DNA from: an uncultured Bacteroidales bacterium
GTDB taxonomy: Bacteria; Bacteroidota; Bacteroidia; Bacteroidales; F082
DNA: 64,000 nucleotides
Reading direction: 5' to 3'
Assembly: GCA_905234645.1 (NCBI GenBank)
Contig: CAJOIS010000010.1
Location: forward strand, 62,001 to 126,000
Part shown: one piece after another, positions 51,897 through 60,190 of the stretch
Layout: each line of letters opens with the position of its first letter
Numbering within the stretch: the stretch's first letter is position 1
The notes under the pieces: generated by a model
Seen by the model: only the letters and a program-made list of their open reading frames with translations
What the model was told of the DNA's origin: nothing
Database searches by the model: none
Translations under genes and position numbers: made by a program

Positions 51897-53345
51897 TTAT
51901 TTCGTGGCCTTTCGTTTCCAAACGATAAACAGCACCAACCCCAACACCATGAGTGCTGCGCCGATGCCATAGCCCACAGGGCGGGGCAAGATGGAACCGA
52001 GTCCTCCGTCGGCAGCCTTGGCCACGAAGAGGAAACAGCCCGTCACCATGGTCATGAAGAGGGCAGGGATGAGGGTGATGAGATACCACAGTTTGCCTTT
52101 GTTCTTGGCCAGGTAGACCGAGATAGCCCACAATGTCACCGTGGCCAGTACTTGGTTGGCCCAAGCGAAGTAACGCCAAATGAGTTGGAACCCTTGGGCG
52201 TCGGAGATGCTGTAGACCAAGATGCCTGCTGTGACGGCAAACATCGGGACGGCCACGATCAGGCGGTTCTTGATGGGCTTTTGGTCGAAGTGCATGAAGT
52301 CGGCGATGATGAGTCGTGCCGAACGCAGGGCTGTGTCACCCGAGGTGACAGCGGCGCTGATGACACCCAGAATGGTGATGGTGGCGATGACAGGCGTGAA
52401 CCACGTGTTGGCGATGACACCTACGATGGCGGCACCGCTCTTGCCTGTCACATCGACTACGCTGTCGGGACCGAAGAAATAGGCGGCGGCAGCGGCCCAG
52501 ATGAGGGCTACCACGCCTTCTGTAATCATGGCTCCATAGAAGATGGGACGGCCTTGTTTCTCATTCACCATGCAGCGCGCCATCAGTGGCGACTGCGTGG
52601 CGTGGAAACCTGAAATGGCGCCACAAGCGATGCTGATGAACATCATCGGGAAGATGGGGTTGTTGGACGCGTCGGGGTGACGGTTCTGCATGCCGCTCCA
52701 GATCTCAGGGATTTCAGGTTTGTAGATAAGGAAGGCCACAAAGATGGCCACTGCCATGCCTAACAGCAGGATGCCGAAGATGGGGTAGATCTTGCCGATG
52801 AGTTTGTCGATGGGCAAGAGCGTGGCGATCAGGTAATAGGCCAAGATGATGATAATCCAGATGTAGGGGTTCCAGCCTTGGGTGAAGTTGGCATTCAGCA
52901 GTGTGGCGGGTGTGTTGACGAAAACCACGCCGACCAAAATCATCAGGATGATGGTGAAGGCACGCATCACCTGCTTTGCGCCGTTGCCGAGGTAGGTGCC
53001 GTGGATTTCGGGTAGGCTGCATCCTTTGTCGCGCAGCGAGATCATGCCAGCGAGGTAGTCGTGGACGGCACCAGCGAAGATGCTGCCCAACACAATCCAC
53101 AGGAAGGACGCCGTGCCGAACTGTGCGCCCATGATGGCACCGATGATGGGGCCGACGCCAGCGATGTTCAAGAACTGAATCAAGAAGATGCGCCAGGGTT
53201 TCATCGGCACATAGTCGACGCCATCGGCCATCGTGGTGGCGGGAGTGGCGCGTTGCGGGTCGATGCCGAAGACCTTCTCGACGAATTTTCCGTAGAGGAA
53301 GTATCCCAGGATAAGGACTGCTAATGCAATAAAGAATGTTATCAT
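51897..53345 (-). CDS. cstA: Carbon starvation protein CstA, peptide/pyruvate transporter
   Basis: Polytopic membrane transporter of 482 residues with about 12-13 membrane segments. CstA family members import peptides or pyruvate under nutrient limitation. Conserved regions are PWRIFLIQFLNIAGVGPIIG, HDYLAGMISLRDKG, FHATQSPLMARCMVNEKQGR and GDTALRSARLIIADFM. The start is 3 nt after the prfB stop, so translation coupling is likely, although there is no functional link. The 3' end faces iorB across the hairpin repeats. Confidence 0.93.
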   Translation of the reverse strand: MITFFIALAVLILGYFLYGKFVEKVFGIDPQRATPATTMADGVDYVPMKPWRIFLIQFLNIAGVGPIIGAIMGAQFGTASFLWIVLGSIFAGAVHDYLAGMISLRDKGCSLPEIHGTYLGNGAKQVMRAFTIILMILVGVVFVNTPATLLNANFTQGWNPYIWIIIILAYYLIATLLPIDKLIGKIYPIFGILLLGMAVAIFVAFLIYKPEIPEIWSGMQNRHPDASNNPIFPMMFISIACGAISGFHATQSPLMARCMVNEKQGRPIFYGAMITEGVVALIWAAAAAYFFGPDSVVDVTGKSGAAIVGVIANTWFTPVIATITILGVISAAVTSGDTALRSARLIIADFMHFDQKPIKNRLIVAVPMFAVTAGILVYSISDAQGFQLIWRYFAWANQVLATVTLWAISVYLAKNKGKLWYLITLIPALFMTMVTGCFLFVAKAADGGLGSILPRPVGYGIGAALMVLGLVLFIVWKRKATK

Positions 53346-53348
53346 GGT

Positions 53349-54465
53349 TTATTCTTTTTTTGCTCCAAATTCCATGAGCCACGCTTTCAGGAACTCGTCG
53401 ATATTACCATCCATGACGCCTTGCACGTCGGAGGTCTGGTAGTTGGTGCGGTGGTCTTTCACGCGACGGTCGTCGAAGACGTAGGAGCGGATCTGGCTGC
53501 CCCATTCGATCTTCATCTTGCCCGCCTCAATCTTGTTCTGCTCCTCCATACGGTGGCGCATCTCGCGGTCGTAGAGTTGCGACTTCAAGAGGCGCAAGGC
53601 GTTCTCGCGGTTCTTGGGTTGGTCGCGCGTTTCGGTGTTTTCGATGAGGATTTCCTCTTCTTCACCGGTGTAGGGGTCTTTGTATTGGTAACGCAAGCGC
53701 ACGCCCGACTCCACTTTGTTGACGTTCTGTCCACCGGCGCCGCCACTGCGGAAGGTATCCCACGACAGTCTAGACTGCTCGACCACAATCTCAATTGTGT
53801 CGTCGACCAGCGGGGTGACGAATACCGAGGCGAATGAGGTCATGCGTTTGCCTTGGGCGTTATAGGGACTGACGCGCACCAGACGGTGCACGCCGTTCTC
53901 GCCTTTCAGGTAGCCATAGGCGTAGTCGCCTTCGAGTTTCATCGTCACCGACTTGATGCCGGCCTCGTCGGCTTCCAGAAGGTTCGAGATGGTGAGTTTG
54001 TATTTGTGGTTTTCGGCGTAACGCATATACATGCGCATGAGCATCTGCGCCCAGTCCTGGGCCTCGGTGCCGCCCGCGCCTGCGTTGATCTTCAGCACGG
54101 CGCTCATGGGGTCGGCCTCCTCACGCAGCATGTTCTTGAACTCCAGGTTCTCCACGATCTGGAGAGTGGCGTTGTACTGCTCGTCCACCTCTTCTTCAGT
54201 GGCTTCGCCTTCCTTGGCGAAATCGAACAGAACGGTGAGGTCGTTACCGGCGTCTTCGGCTTCCTTGTAGCCGTTGAGCCAGCCCTTCACCTCGCGCACT
54301 TTCTTCATGGTGGCTTCGGCGGCCTTGGGGTCGCTCCAGAAAGCGGGATCTTGGGTCTTTTCTTCTAATTCTTGGGCTTCAATAGTGCGACGGTCGACGT
54401 CAAAGATACCTCCTCAAGGCATCAATCCTCTTACATAATTCTTTAAGTTGGTCTTGGGTGATCAT
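53349..54465 (-). CDS. prfB: Peptide chain release factor 2, with programmed +1 frameshift
   Basis: Recognises UGA and UAA stop codons and releases the peptide. Translation starts at 54465 (MITQDQLKELCKRIDALRRYL); codon 22 is an in-frame UGA at 54402-54400. An internal AGGAGG (complement of 54409-54414), three bases before CTT-TGA-C, is the classic site where the ribosome slips +1, giving about 371 residues ending at 53349. Conserved features are the GGQ loop SGGAGGQNVNKVESG and the domain-2 recognition segment, which reads VSPYNAQGKRMTSF, with SPY where E. coli has SPF. The mechanism makes RF2 autoregulatory. Leader: a GACGCGG-family palindrome. It is followed 3 nt later by cstA. Confidence 0.96.
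54400..54414 (-). promoter_or_regulatory. prfB: Programmed +1 frameshift site of prfB
   Basis: Minus-strand sequence AGGAGG-TAT-CTT-TGA: Shine-Dalgarno-like hexamer, three-base spacer, slippery CTT and in-frame stop, as in other bacterial prfB genes. Confidence 0.95.
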
Positions 54466-54484
54466 ATTAATAAGGTGTTATTAT

Positions 54485-54556
54485 GACGCGGGACTGCGGG
54501 ACGCGGGACTACGGGACCTAAAAGTCTCGTGTCTCATGTCTCGAAGTCTCGAGTCC
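54485..54556. repeat. Imperfect palindrome, GACGCGG family, copy 2 (prfB leader)
   Basis: Left arm 54485-54517 (GACGCGG, GACTGCGG, GACGCGG, GACTACGG units) and right arm 54524-54556 (GTCTCGT, GTCTCAT, GTCTCGAA, GTCTCGA). It lies between the prfB -7 box and start codon. Confidence 0.88.
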
Positions 54557-54568
54557 TCTTTTACGCTG

Positions 54569-54576
54569 CAAAATTA
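54569..54576 (-). promoter_or_regulatory. -7 box of prfB
   Basis: TAATTTTG on the minus strand fits TAnnTTTG, 103 nt before the prfB ATG. The palindrome 54485-54556 is in the leader. Confidence 0.55.
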
Positions 54577-54606
54577 AGAAAAATCTCTCAGCTTGTAATA
54601 AATCCC

Positions 54607-54614
54607 TACTTTTG
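54607..54614 (+). promoter_or_regulatory. -7 box of the ECF sigma gene
   Basis: TACTTTTG fits TAnnTTTG, 38 nt before the ATG at 54653; divergent from prfB. Confidence 0.55.
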
Positions 54615-54652
54615 CTGTCTAACATGATGAACGTTGCAACGGGAAACGCAGT

Positions 54653-55141
54653 ATGAACAACGACAAAGAACATCAGTTTGAACTTTTGGTGCGGCAGCAC
54701 AAGCGAACCATCTACACGGTGTGCTACATGTTCTCGCACGACAAGGCCGAAATCGACGACCTGTTTCAGGAAATCCTGATTCGGCTTTGGAACGGCTTCG
54801 ACACTTACGAGGGTCGCAGCGATGCGCGCACTTGGATTTATCGCGTGGCACTCAACACCGCCATCAACCAAGACAAGAAGGAACGTCGCCGCATCGAGAC
54901 CGTGCCGCTTACGGTAGACATCGACCCTTACGAGGCCGACGACCCCAAGACGCAGCAAATCCGCGAACTTTACGATCGCATCTCACGCCTTGACCTCATC
55001 GACCGAAGCCTTATCCTGCTTTGGCTCGAAGGCGTCACCTACGACGAAATCGGTGCCATCATCGGCATTACGCCAAACAATGTGGGGGTGAGGCTGGCAC
55101 GCATTAAGGAAAAACTGGTTCAAATGTTCAAAAAACAATGA
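54653..55141 (+). CDS. ECF family RNA polymerase sigma factor
   Basis: A 162-residue sigma-70 family factor with region 2 (about 10-80; TVCYMFSHDKAEIDDLFQEILIRLW, then RTWIYRVALNTAINQ) and region 4 (about 105-160; LILLWLEGVTYDEIGAIIG, then GVRLARIKEKL), and no region 3. It directs transcription of an unknown regulon. The next gene, 12 nt on, encodes a membrane protein that might act as its anti-sigma factor or sensor. It has its own -7 box of housekeeping type. Confidence 0.92.
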   Translation: MNNDKEHQFELLVRQHKRTIYTVCYMFSHDKAEIDDLFQEILIRLWNGFDTYEGRSDARTWIYRVALNTAINQDKKERRRIETVPLTVDIDPYEADDPKTQQIRELYDRISRLDLIDRSLILLWLEGVTYDEIGAIIGITPNNVGVRLARIKEKLVQMFKKQ

Positions 55142-55153
55142 AAGGAATGTATC

Positions 55154-56236
55154 ATGGAAAACCAAGATAACAATAATCTCTCCGAACTTGAACGGCTGAA
55201 AGCGGATTACGAAACGCTGAAACAGCAGTTCGAAAAGCAGGAAATTGTCAACGACAGGCTGATGAAATCGGCTACACAGACAGATGTCGACTTTTTTGTG
55301 AAATACAGGAAAACAGCATTAATTACCTATTCCATTCTTGCGGTTCTCGGATTTGCCTATTATGCCTTTTGGGGCCAGTGGGCTTTTGCCATCGGCTTTT
55401 TCCTGCTGTTGGCTGTAATGATTGTGGTTGAGATGAGGCTCACCCGCAAAACACGACGGCAGGTGATGGAGAATGCCGACTTACTGACGCTTTCGCAGAA
55501 CATGCAGAAACTGAAAACAGGATACGCCATTTACACTACCCTGATCATCCTTGTGGGCTTCTTGTTTGTAACGGCTGTAACAATAGAAAAGATTGACAGC
55601 CTACAGCTCCATGGCCCGCAATTCATGGATAAGATATGGTCGCTTGGATTCGCCATGGTATTGATGCTGGTCTTTGCCATCTTGGCATACCGCAACTTTG
55701 TAGGTCATTGCAACAATGTTATCCGACAAATCGACACCATCGAGGGGAGACCCACTTCTAAGAAAAGCTACATCTATTGGTATTTTTTGGGAGGATTGAT
55801 TCTAGTGATTGTCGGAAGCATGTTTTTGATTTATCAACTTGGGAAGCCCACTGTCTATACCCGTCCTGAAAACGACACAACCTCCGAAGGGAAGATGGAG
55901 ATTCGTGTGATTGACGACAGCGTTAGCTATTTTCACATCAGCTCAGGGGCTGGTCAACCTATGGTGCAAACCGTGACCTGTAGTTCCCGCCTGTTCAGAA
56001 AAGAAGACAAGCCGACCGCAATTATCGTCTATCTCACTCCCCAAGCGAGTGTTCTATGGCACATTTTTACTTCTGATATGAAAGGTCATCGTGCGGCGCT
56101 TTTCATGGATGAGGAGGTGGTTCAGGAATGGTACATCCAAAGTGCTATCGAAAACGGCTGTTTCTTCATCAATGCCGATCCAAGTTGGTCGAAAGACGAA
56201 TTGGAAGACTTTTGCAATCGCTTGATTAAGCAGTGA
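55154..56236 (+). CDS. Polytopic membrane protein, possible ECF sigma partner
   Basis: Not recognised as a named family. The 360-residue protein has an N-terminal coiled coil (about 7-40; LERLKADYETLKQQFEKQE), about five membrane segments (54-71, 75-93, 122-142, 162-180 and 205-225) and a C-terminal soluble domain of about 130 residues. Four segments lie in pairs joined by short loops. It begins 12 nt after the sigma factor stop, so the two are co-transcribed. By position an anti-sigma or sensor role is possible, but no known anti-sigma motif (zinc-binding or RsiW-like) is seen. Confidence 0.65.
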   Translation: MENQDNNNLSELERLKADYETLKQQFEKQEIVNDRLMKSATQTDVDFFVKYRKTALITYSILAVLGFAYYAFWGQWAFAIGFFLLLAVMIVVEMRLTRKTRRQVMENADLLTLSQNMQKLKTGYAIYTTLIILVGFLFVTAVTIEKIDSLQLHGPQFMDKIWSLGFAMVLMLVFAILAYRNFVGHCNNVIRQIDTIEGRPTSKKSYIYWYFLGGLILVIVGSMFLIYQLGKPTVYTRPENDTTSEGKMEIRVIDDSVSYFHISSGAGQPMVQTVTCSSRLFRKEDKPTAIIVYLTPQASVLWHIFTSDMKGHRAALFMDEEVVQEWYIQSAIENGCFFINADPSWSKDELEDFCNRLIKQ

Positions 56237-56263
56237 TTACAAACTATTTTGTAAAATAATTCA

Positions 56264-56290
56264 CTTTTTTCTTGACAGCATTGAAAAAAG
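56264..56290. promoter_or_regulatory. Inverted repeat CTTTTTTC / GAAAAAAG at the receptor promoter
   Basis: CTTTTTTC (56264-56271) and GAAAAAAG (56283-56290) flank the spacing between the -33 TTG (56272-56274) and the -7 box. It could be a regulator binding site. Confidence 0.4.
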
Positions 56291-56293
56291 CTG

Positions 56294-56301
56294 TACTTTT
56301 G
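56294..56301 (+). promoter_or_regulatory. -7 box of the 814-residue receptor gene
   Basis: TACTTTTG fits TAnnTTTG with a TTG at 56272-56274, 19 bp upstream, fitting the -33 element. The leader is about 130 nt. Confidence 0.65.
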
Positions 56302-56438
56302 CAGTGTCTTAATAAACTAATACACTAAAACAAAATTGAAATACGAAGCAGAAATTATTTCACTCAGACAGCAATAATGTAATTTCACCTTCGTTAAAAA
56401 AGTAATTCAACAGGAGTTTTTCAATTTTAATAACAGTT

Positions 56439-58883
56439 ATGAACAAGCGTGTTTTTATCCTTTTCGCACTGATCGGGTGCATCATGATGCCAGCTTTGGC
56501 ACAAAACAAAGTGACGGGAACTATCGTCGAGGAAGCCAACGGCAAGGGCATTCCCTTTGTCAATGTGGGGCTGTTCCGTCAGGCCGACAGTGTCTTCGTC
56601 AGCGGTGCCGCCTCCGATGACAAGGGCAAGTTCGAATTGTTGGCGCCCAACGGCGATTACCGCTTGTCGGTCTCGGCTATTGGCTTTCAGACCTATGAGC
56701 AGGATTTGTCGGTGAAGGGCAACCAAGACCTTGGTCAGTTGAAACTCAAGGAAGGCTCCACCAAGCTCAACGAGGTGACCATTACGGAGAAGCGTCCTTT
56801 GTTTGCTGTGGAAGGGGAGAAGACCATGTACAATGTGGCCGAAGATAACAGCATCCAGACGGGAACGCTGTCGGACGCCTTGCAGAATGCGCCTGGCGTG
56901 AGCGTCGACGTGGAAGGCAACATCACCTTGCGCGGCACATCGAGCGTCGAGGTGTGGATTAACGACAAGCCTTCGCACATGACGGCGGAAAACCTCAAGA
57001 CCTACATCCAGACTTTGCCCGCCAACAGCATTGACCATGTGGAAGTCATCACCAATCCCTCGGCACGCTATGGCTCGAAGGCCGATGGCATCATCAACAT
57101 TGTCACTAACGCCAAAATCCAGAAGAACGAGTTCTTCAGTTTCGGCGTGAACGCCTCGACGCAGCCTTACATCGCCCCGTGGGCATCTTACGTCTGGTCG
57201 AATGATAAACTGACCATCAATGCCTATATTAACGGCGGCTATTCCCGCTGGAAAGGCAACAACAAAGTGGAGCAATCCTTGTTCAACGACGAAGGGCTTT
57301 TGGCCAGCCACGAGATTGATTCCTCAAACAACTCCACCAAGGACTTTAATGTAGGAGGTTTCTTCAGTCTTGATTATGAAATAGATACTGCCAATAGTTT
57401 GAATTTCTGGTTCAGTTGCTGGCCGAGTTGGGGCGGCAACAACAACTACAGCATGACGAGTCGTGAGGAATTTCTGCCAGACACCCTGCTGACCGCCTAT
57501 TCCGAGAGTTCCAGTGCCTATGACAGAGGCTTTTTTGCCAACGGAGGACTGTATTATCAGCACAAGTTCGACAACAAAGGCCACAACCTTTCGGTCAGCG
57601 TCAACGGCATGGGCTGGGGCGGTGGCAACGGCGGCGATGTAGACAGACAGTTTACCAGTCCTATCGCATACAACCACATGTTCAGACAGGAAAACAGTTA
57701 CAGCTCCTTTGGTGTGGAAGGTGAAGTGGTCTATAACCGTCCCTATTCCGAAGATGGTGAAATTTCCATGGGATACACTGTGGGTTACGACCCCGAGCGC
57801 CAGTATCTGAAAACAGACTCGTTGGTAGGCCAGGACTGGGTGAACGACGTTTATCGTTCCTACAGAGCCAACTTCACCAACTTGAACAATGAGTTGTTTT
57901 TCACAATGCAACAGAAAATCGGTGGCTTTACCATCAAGCAAGGCATGCGTTTCTGTAGCGAGTTGGTCAGCGGCAAATATCCCTATACTTTCCCCAACGA
58001 CACCACCAATTATGATTTCACGAAGCACTTCTTCAGTGTCAGGCCATCGTTGCACCTGTCGTATCGCACCAAGTCGATGCACAACTTCAAGTTGAGCTAT
58101 ACGATGCGCATCGCAGCTCCCAGTGCAGAACAGTTGAGCGAGTTCCCCTTGTATCACATGGACAACTACAGCACGGGCAATCCTGACTTGGATCGCATCT
58201 ATACCCATTCCTTAGAGGCGGGCTGGACCAAGTATTGGGACAAGTTCGGCTCCATAGGCTTGTCGGCCTATTATCGTGGCAAAACCAATGAAGTCAATAC
58301 AATTCAACTGTCAGAGTATCATTGGCTTTACGACCGTGTTGTGCGGTATTCCTATCCTGTCAATGTGGGCAAGAGCCACACCACGGGCTTGGAGTACAAC
58401 ATGATGTACCGTCCGAGTGGTTTCTTCAACATGAGATTCTATGCCAACCTCTACAATTCCTATATCTATACGGAATACAACGACCAGCCCTATGAATTCA
58501 GCAAATGGTCGTACAGCTTCCGCTTGAACCTGTGGGCCAAGCTTTGGAACAAGCTGGAGGTGACGGCTTCGGGATATTACAGTTCCCCGACGCAATCCCT
58601 GTTTAGCGAGAGCCATGCCCGCTACGGCATCAACGCTGGATTGCGTGCCGACTTCTTCGACCGTAGGCTGTCCGTGTTTGTCAATGCCAACGACATCTTC
58701 AACTGGAACAGCTGGGGACAGACGAACGACAGCCCCTACGTATATTCTACATCCAACTACAAGTACAACAGCCGTAGTGTCGCAGTCGGCGTGACTTTCC
58801 GTTTCGGCAAGATGGAGCTGGAACAGATGGCTCGTCAAGGCGAGGGTGAGTCAGGCAGTGTTCCCCAAGGTATGGGAATGTAA
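56439..58883 (+). CDS. TonB-dependent receptor-like outer-membrane beta-barrel protein
   Basis: An 814-residue outer-membrane protein: signal peptide (ending PALAQ, residue 22), CarboxypepD_reg-like domain (about 25-105; VTGTIVEEANGKGIPFVNVG), a plug-like region (about 115-225; SDALQNAPGVSVDVEGNITL and IDHVEVITNPSARYGSKADG) and a large barrel of the OMP_b-brl_3 type. Instead of ending at the last strand (SVAVGVTFRFGK), it continues with a 25-residue Gln/Gly/Glu tail. The gene has a long leader and a clear promoter and is followed by a hairpin terminator. The transported substrate is unknown. Confidence 0.88.
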   Translation: MNKRVFILFALIGCIMMPALAQNKVTGTIVEEANGKGIPFVNVGLFRQADSVFVSGAASDDKGKFELLAPNGDYRLSVSAIGFQTYEQDLSVKGNQDLGQLKLKEGSTKLNEVTITEKRPLFAVEGEKTMYNVAEDNSIQTGTLSDALQNAPGVSVDVEGNITLRGTSSVEVWINDKPSHMTAENLKTYIQTLPANSIDHVEVITNPSARYGSKADGIINIVTNAKIQKNEFFSFGVNASTQPYIAPWASYVWSNDKLTINAYINGGYSRWKGNNKVEQSLFNDEGLLASHEIDSSNNSTKDFNVGGFFSLDYEIDTANSLNFWFSCWPSWGGNNNYSMTSREEFLPDTLLTAYSESSSAYDRGFFANGGLYYQHKFDNKGHNLSVSVNGMGWGGGNGGDVDRQFTSPIAYNHMFRQENSYSSFGVEGEVVYNRPYSEDGEISMGYTVGYDPERQYLKTDSLVGQDWVNDVYRSYRANFTNLNNELFFTMQQKIGGFTIKQGMRFCSELVSGKYPYTFPNDTTNYDFTKHFFSVRPSLHLSYRTKSMHNFKLSYTMRIAAPSAEQLSEFPLYHMDNYSTGNPDLDRIYTHSLEAGWTKYWDKFGSIGLSAYYRGKTNEVNTIQLSEYHWLYDRVVRYSYPVNVGKSHTTGLEYNMMYRPSGFFNMRFYANLYNSYIYTEYNDQPYEFSKWSYSFRLNLWAKLWNKLEVTASGYYSSPTQSLFSESHARYGINAGLRADFFDRRLSVFVNANDIFNWNSWGQTNDSPYVYSTSNYKYNSRSVAVGVTFRFGKMELEQMARQGEGESGSVPQGMGM

Positions 58884-58906
58884 GAATTGGGCAAAACAAC
58901 CCCTAT

Positions 58907-58934
58907 AGAGACGCAAGTTTTTGCGTCTCTTTTT
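58907..58934 (+). terminator. GAGACGCA hairpin terminator
   Basis: AGAGACGCAA / TTGCGTCTCT stem followed by T5, 24 nt after the receptor stop. Same family as the hairpins near 32842, 51835 and 51865. Confidence 0.8.
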
Positions 58935-58945
58935 GTTTGCGGTGG

Positions 58946-59003
58946 GAAATTTCACCACAAAAATGGCCGAATTTCGCCACAAATGGGGGAATTTCGCCAC
59001 AAA
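58946..59003. repeat. Direct repeats of GAATTTCGCCACAAA upstream of fabH
   Basis: Three imperfect copies: 58946-58961 (GAAATTTCACCACAAA), 58969-58983 and 58989-59003 (both GAATTTCGCCACAAA). Spacing is about 22 and 20 bp, about two helical turns. They lie 45-110 bp upstream of the fabH -7 box. Confidence 0.65.
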
Positions 59004-59048
59004 AGCCCGTTTTTGGACACATTTTTTCCACGGCATGGATTGGTGGAG

Positions 59049-59056
59049 TACTTTTG
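59049..59056 (+). promoter_or_regulatory. -7 box of fabH
   Basis: TACTTTTG fits TAnnTTTG, 49 nt before the ATG. Confidence 0.6.
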
Positions 59057-59105
59057 CGGCGATTTTGAAAAAATTGAAAACGAGCATTTTTAAATTGTAA
59101 ACAAA

Positions 59106-60059
59106 ATGAAAGTTATTGGAACAGGAAGCGCGTTGCCGTCCCTCACCGTCACCAACGATGACTTGGCTACATTCTTGGACACCAACGATGCTTGGATTAC
59201 GACCAGAACGGGTATACAGGCCCGCCACCTATTATCATCCGAAGATTTGTATGACTTGGCTGTGGATGCCGCCAGCAAGGCCATCAAGGCCGCAGGCTTG
59301 CGTCCTGACCAAATAGACTTTCTCTTGGTCTCGAACGTGGCCAACCGCCATATCACCCCGGGACTGAGTTGCATCGTGCAGAAGCGCATCGGCCTCAATT
59401 GCGCCGGCCTTGACATCAACGTGGCATGTGCAGGCTTCGTCAACGCACTGATGCTCGCCGACAGTATGATGAAAGCCGGTCACGCCAAGAACATTTTGAT
59501 ACTGTGTGCCGAAGAGCCTACCAAATACTGCAACTGGCATGAACGCGACTGTAGTGTTCTGTTTGGCGACGGGGCGGGTGCCGTGGTACTCACCGAGGGC
59601 AATGCCTTTAAGGATGTGCAGCTCACCATGATCAGCGACCGCGACGTGCTATATTATGAAAGAGGTATGGAGACTACCCCTTTCGAGCAGCATTATGTGA
59701 AGGGCCAGCCATTGGTGATGAAAGGCAAGGAACTGTTCCGCACCGCCGTCACCGAGTCGGCCAAGGATATCACAACCATTTTGAACCGTGCCCACCTGAC
59801 GCACAATGACATCAACTGGTTCATGCTGCATCAGGCCAACAAGCGCATCATCGAGGGCATCCGCAACATCGTAGGCGGTCCCGATGAAAAGTATCCTACC
59901 GTCATCGAGAAATACGGTAACACCTCTTCAGCCAGCATCCCGATCATGTTGGATGAGATGATGAGAGACAATAAGATCCATCAGGGCGACAAGATTGTCA
60001 TGAGTGCCTTTGGCGCCGGTTTCGTGTCGGCCGCCTGCTGGTGGGAGTGGGAGTTTTAA
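59106..60059 (+). CDS. fabH: Beta-ketoacyl-ACP synthase III
   Basis: Starts fatty-acid chains by condensing acetyl-CoA (or a branched acyl-CoA) with malonyl-ACP. The 317-residue protein has the catalytic triad C108 (NVACAGFVNAL), H243 (FMLHQANKRI) and N273 (YGNTSSASIP), as well as GDGAGAVVL. It is the first gene of a fab cluster: fabH - fabF - fabZ - acpP - fabG. A -7 box and an array of direct repeats lie upstream. The start ATG at 59106 is the natural one (MKVIGTGSALP). Confidence 0.95.
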   Translation: MKVIGTGSALPSLTVTNDDLATFLDTNDAWITTRTGIQARHLLSSEDLYDLAVDAASKAIKAAGLRPDQIDFLLVSNVANRHITPGLSCIVQKRIGLNCAGLDINVACAGFVNALMLADSMMKAGHAKNILILCAEEPTKYCNWHERDCSVLFGDGAGAVVLTEGNAFKDVQLTMISDRDVLYYERGMETTPFEQHYVKGQPLVMKGKELFRTAVTESAKDITTILNRAHLTHNDINWFMLHQANKRIIEGIRNIVGGPDEKYPTVIEKYGNTSSASIPIMLDEMMRDNKIHQGDKIVMSAFGAGFVSAACWWEWEF

Positions 60060-60060
60060 A

Positions 60061-60153
60061 TAATGCGGAATAATGAATGCTGAATGCGGAATAGGGCAAA
60101 AGCCCTGCGTCGCATCGCAATATTCCGAATTCAGCATTCCAAATTCCGAATTA
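60061..60153. repeat. Imperfect palindrome, ATTCCGCATT family, copy 2 (fabH-fabF gap)
   Basis: Left arm 60061-60093 (AATGCGGAATAATGAATGC type) and right arm 60121-60153 (GAATTCAGCATTCC type) are inverted, with a short internal GGGC / GCCC hairpin in the loop. Related to 7720-7809. It begins one base after the fabH stop. Confidence 0.85.
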
Positions 60154-60190
60154 AAAATATTATATATAGAAAAGAAAACTAAACTAAACA

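Noticed and set aside
51789-52613. Plus-strand 274-codon frame opposite cstA
   Set aside because: Antisense shadow including terminator and hairpin repeats.
56237-56438. Riboswitch in the long receptor leader
   Set aside because: AT-rich and without any known riboswitch core that I can recognise.
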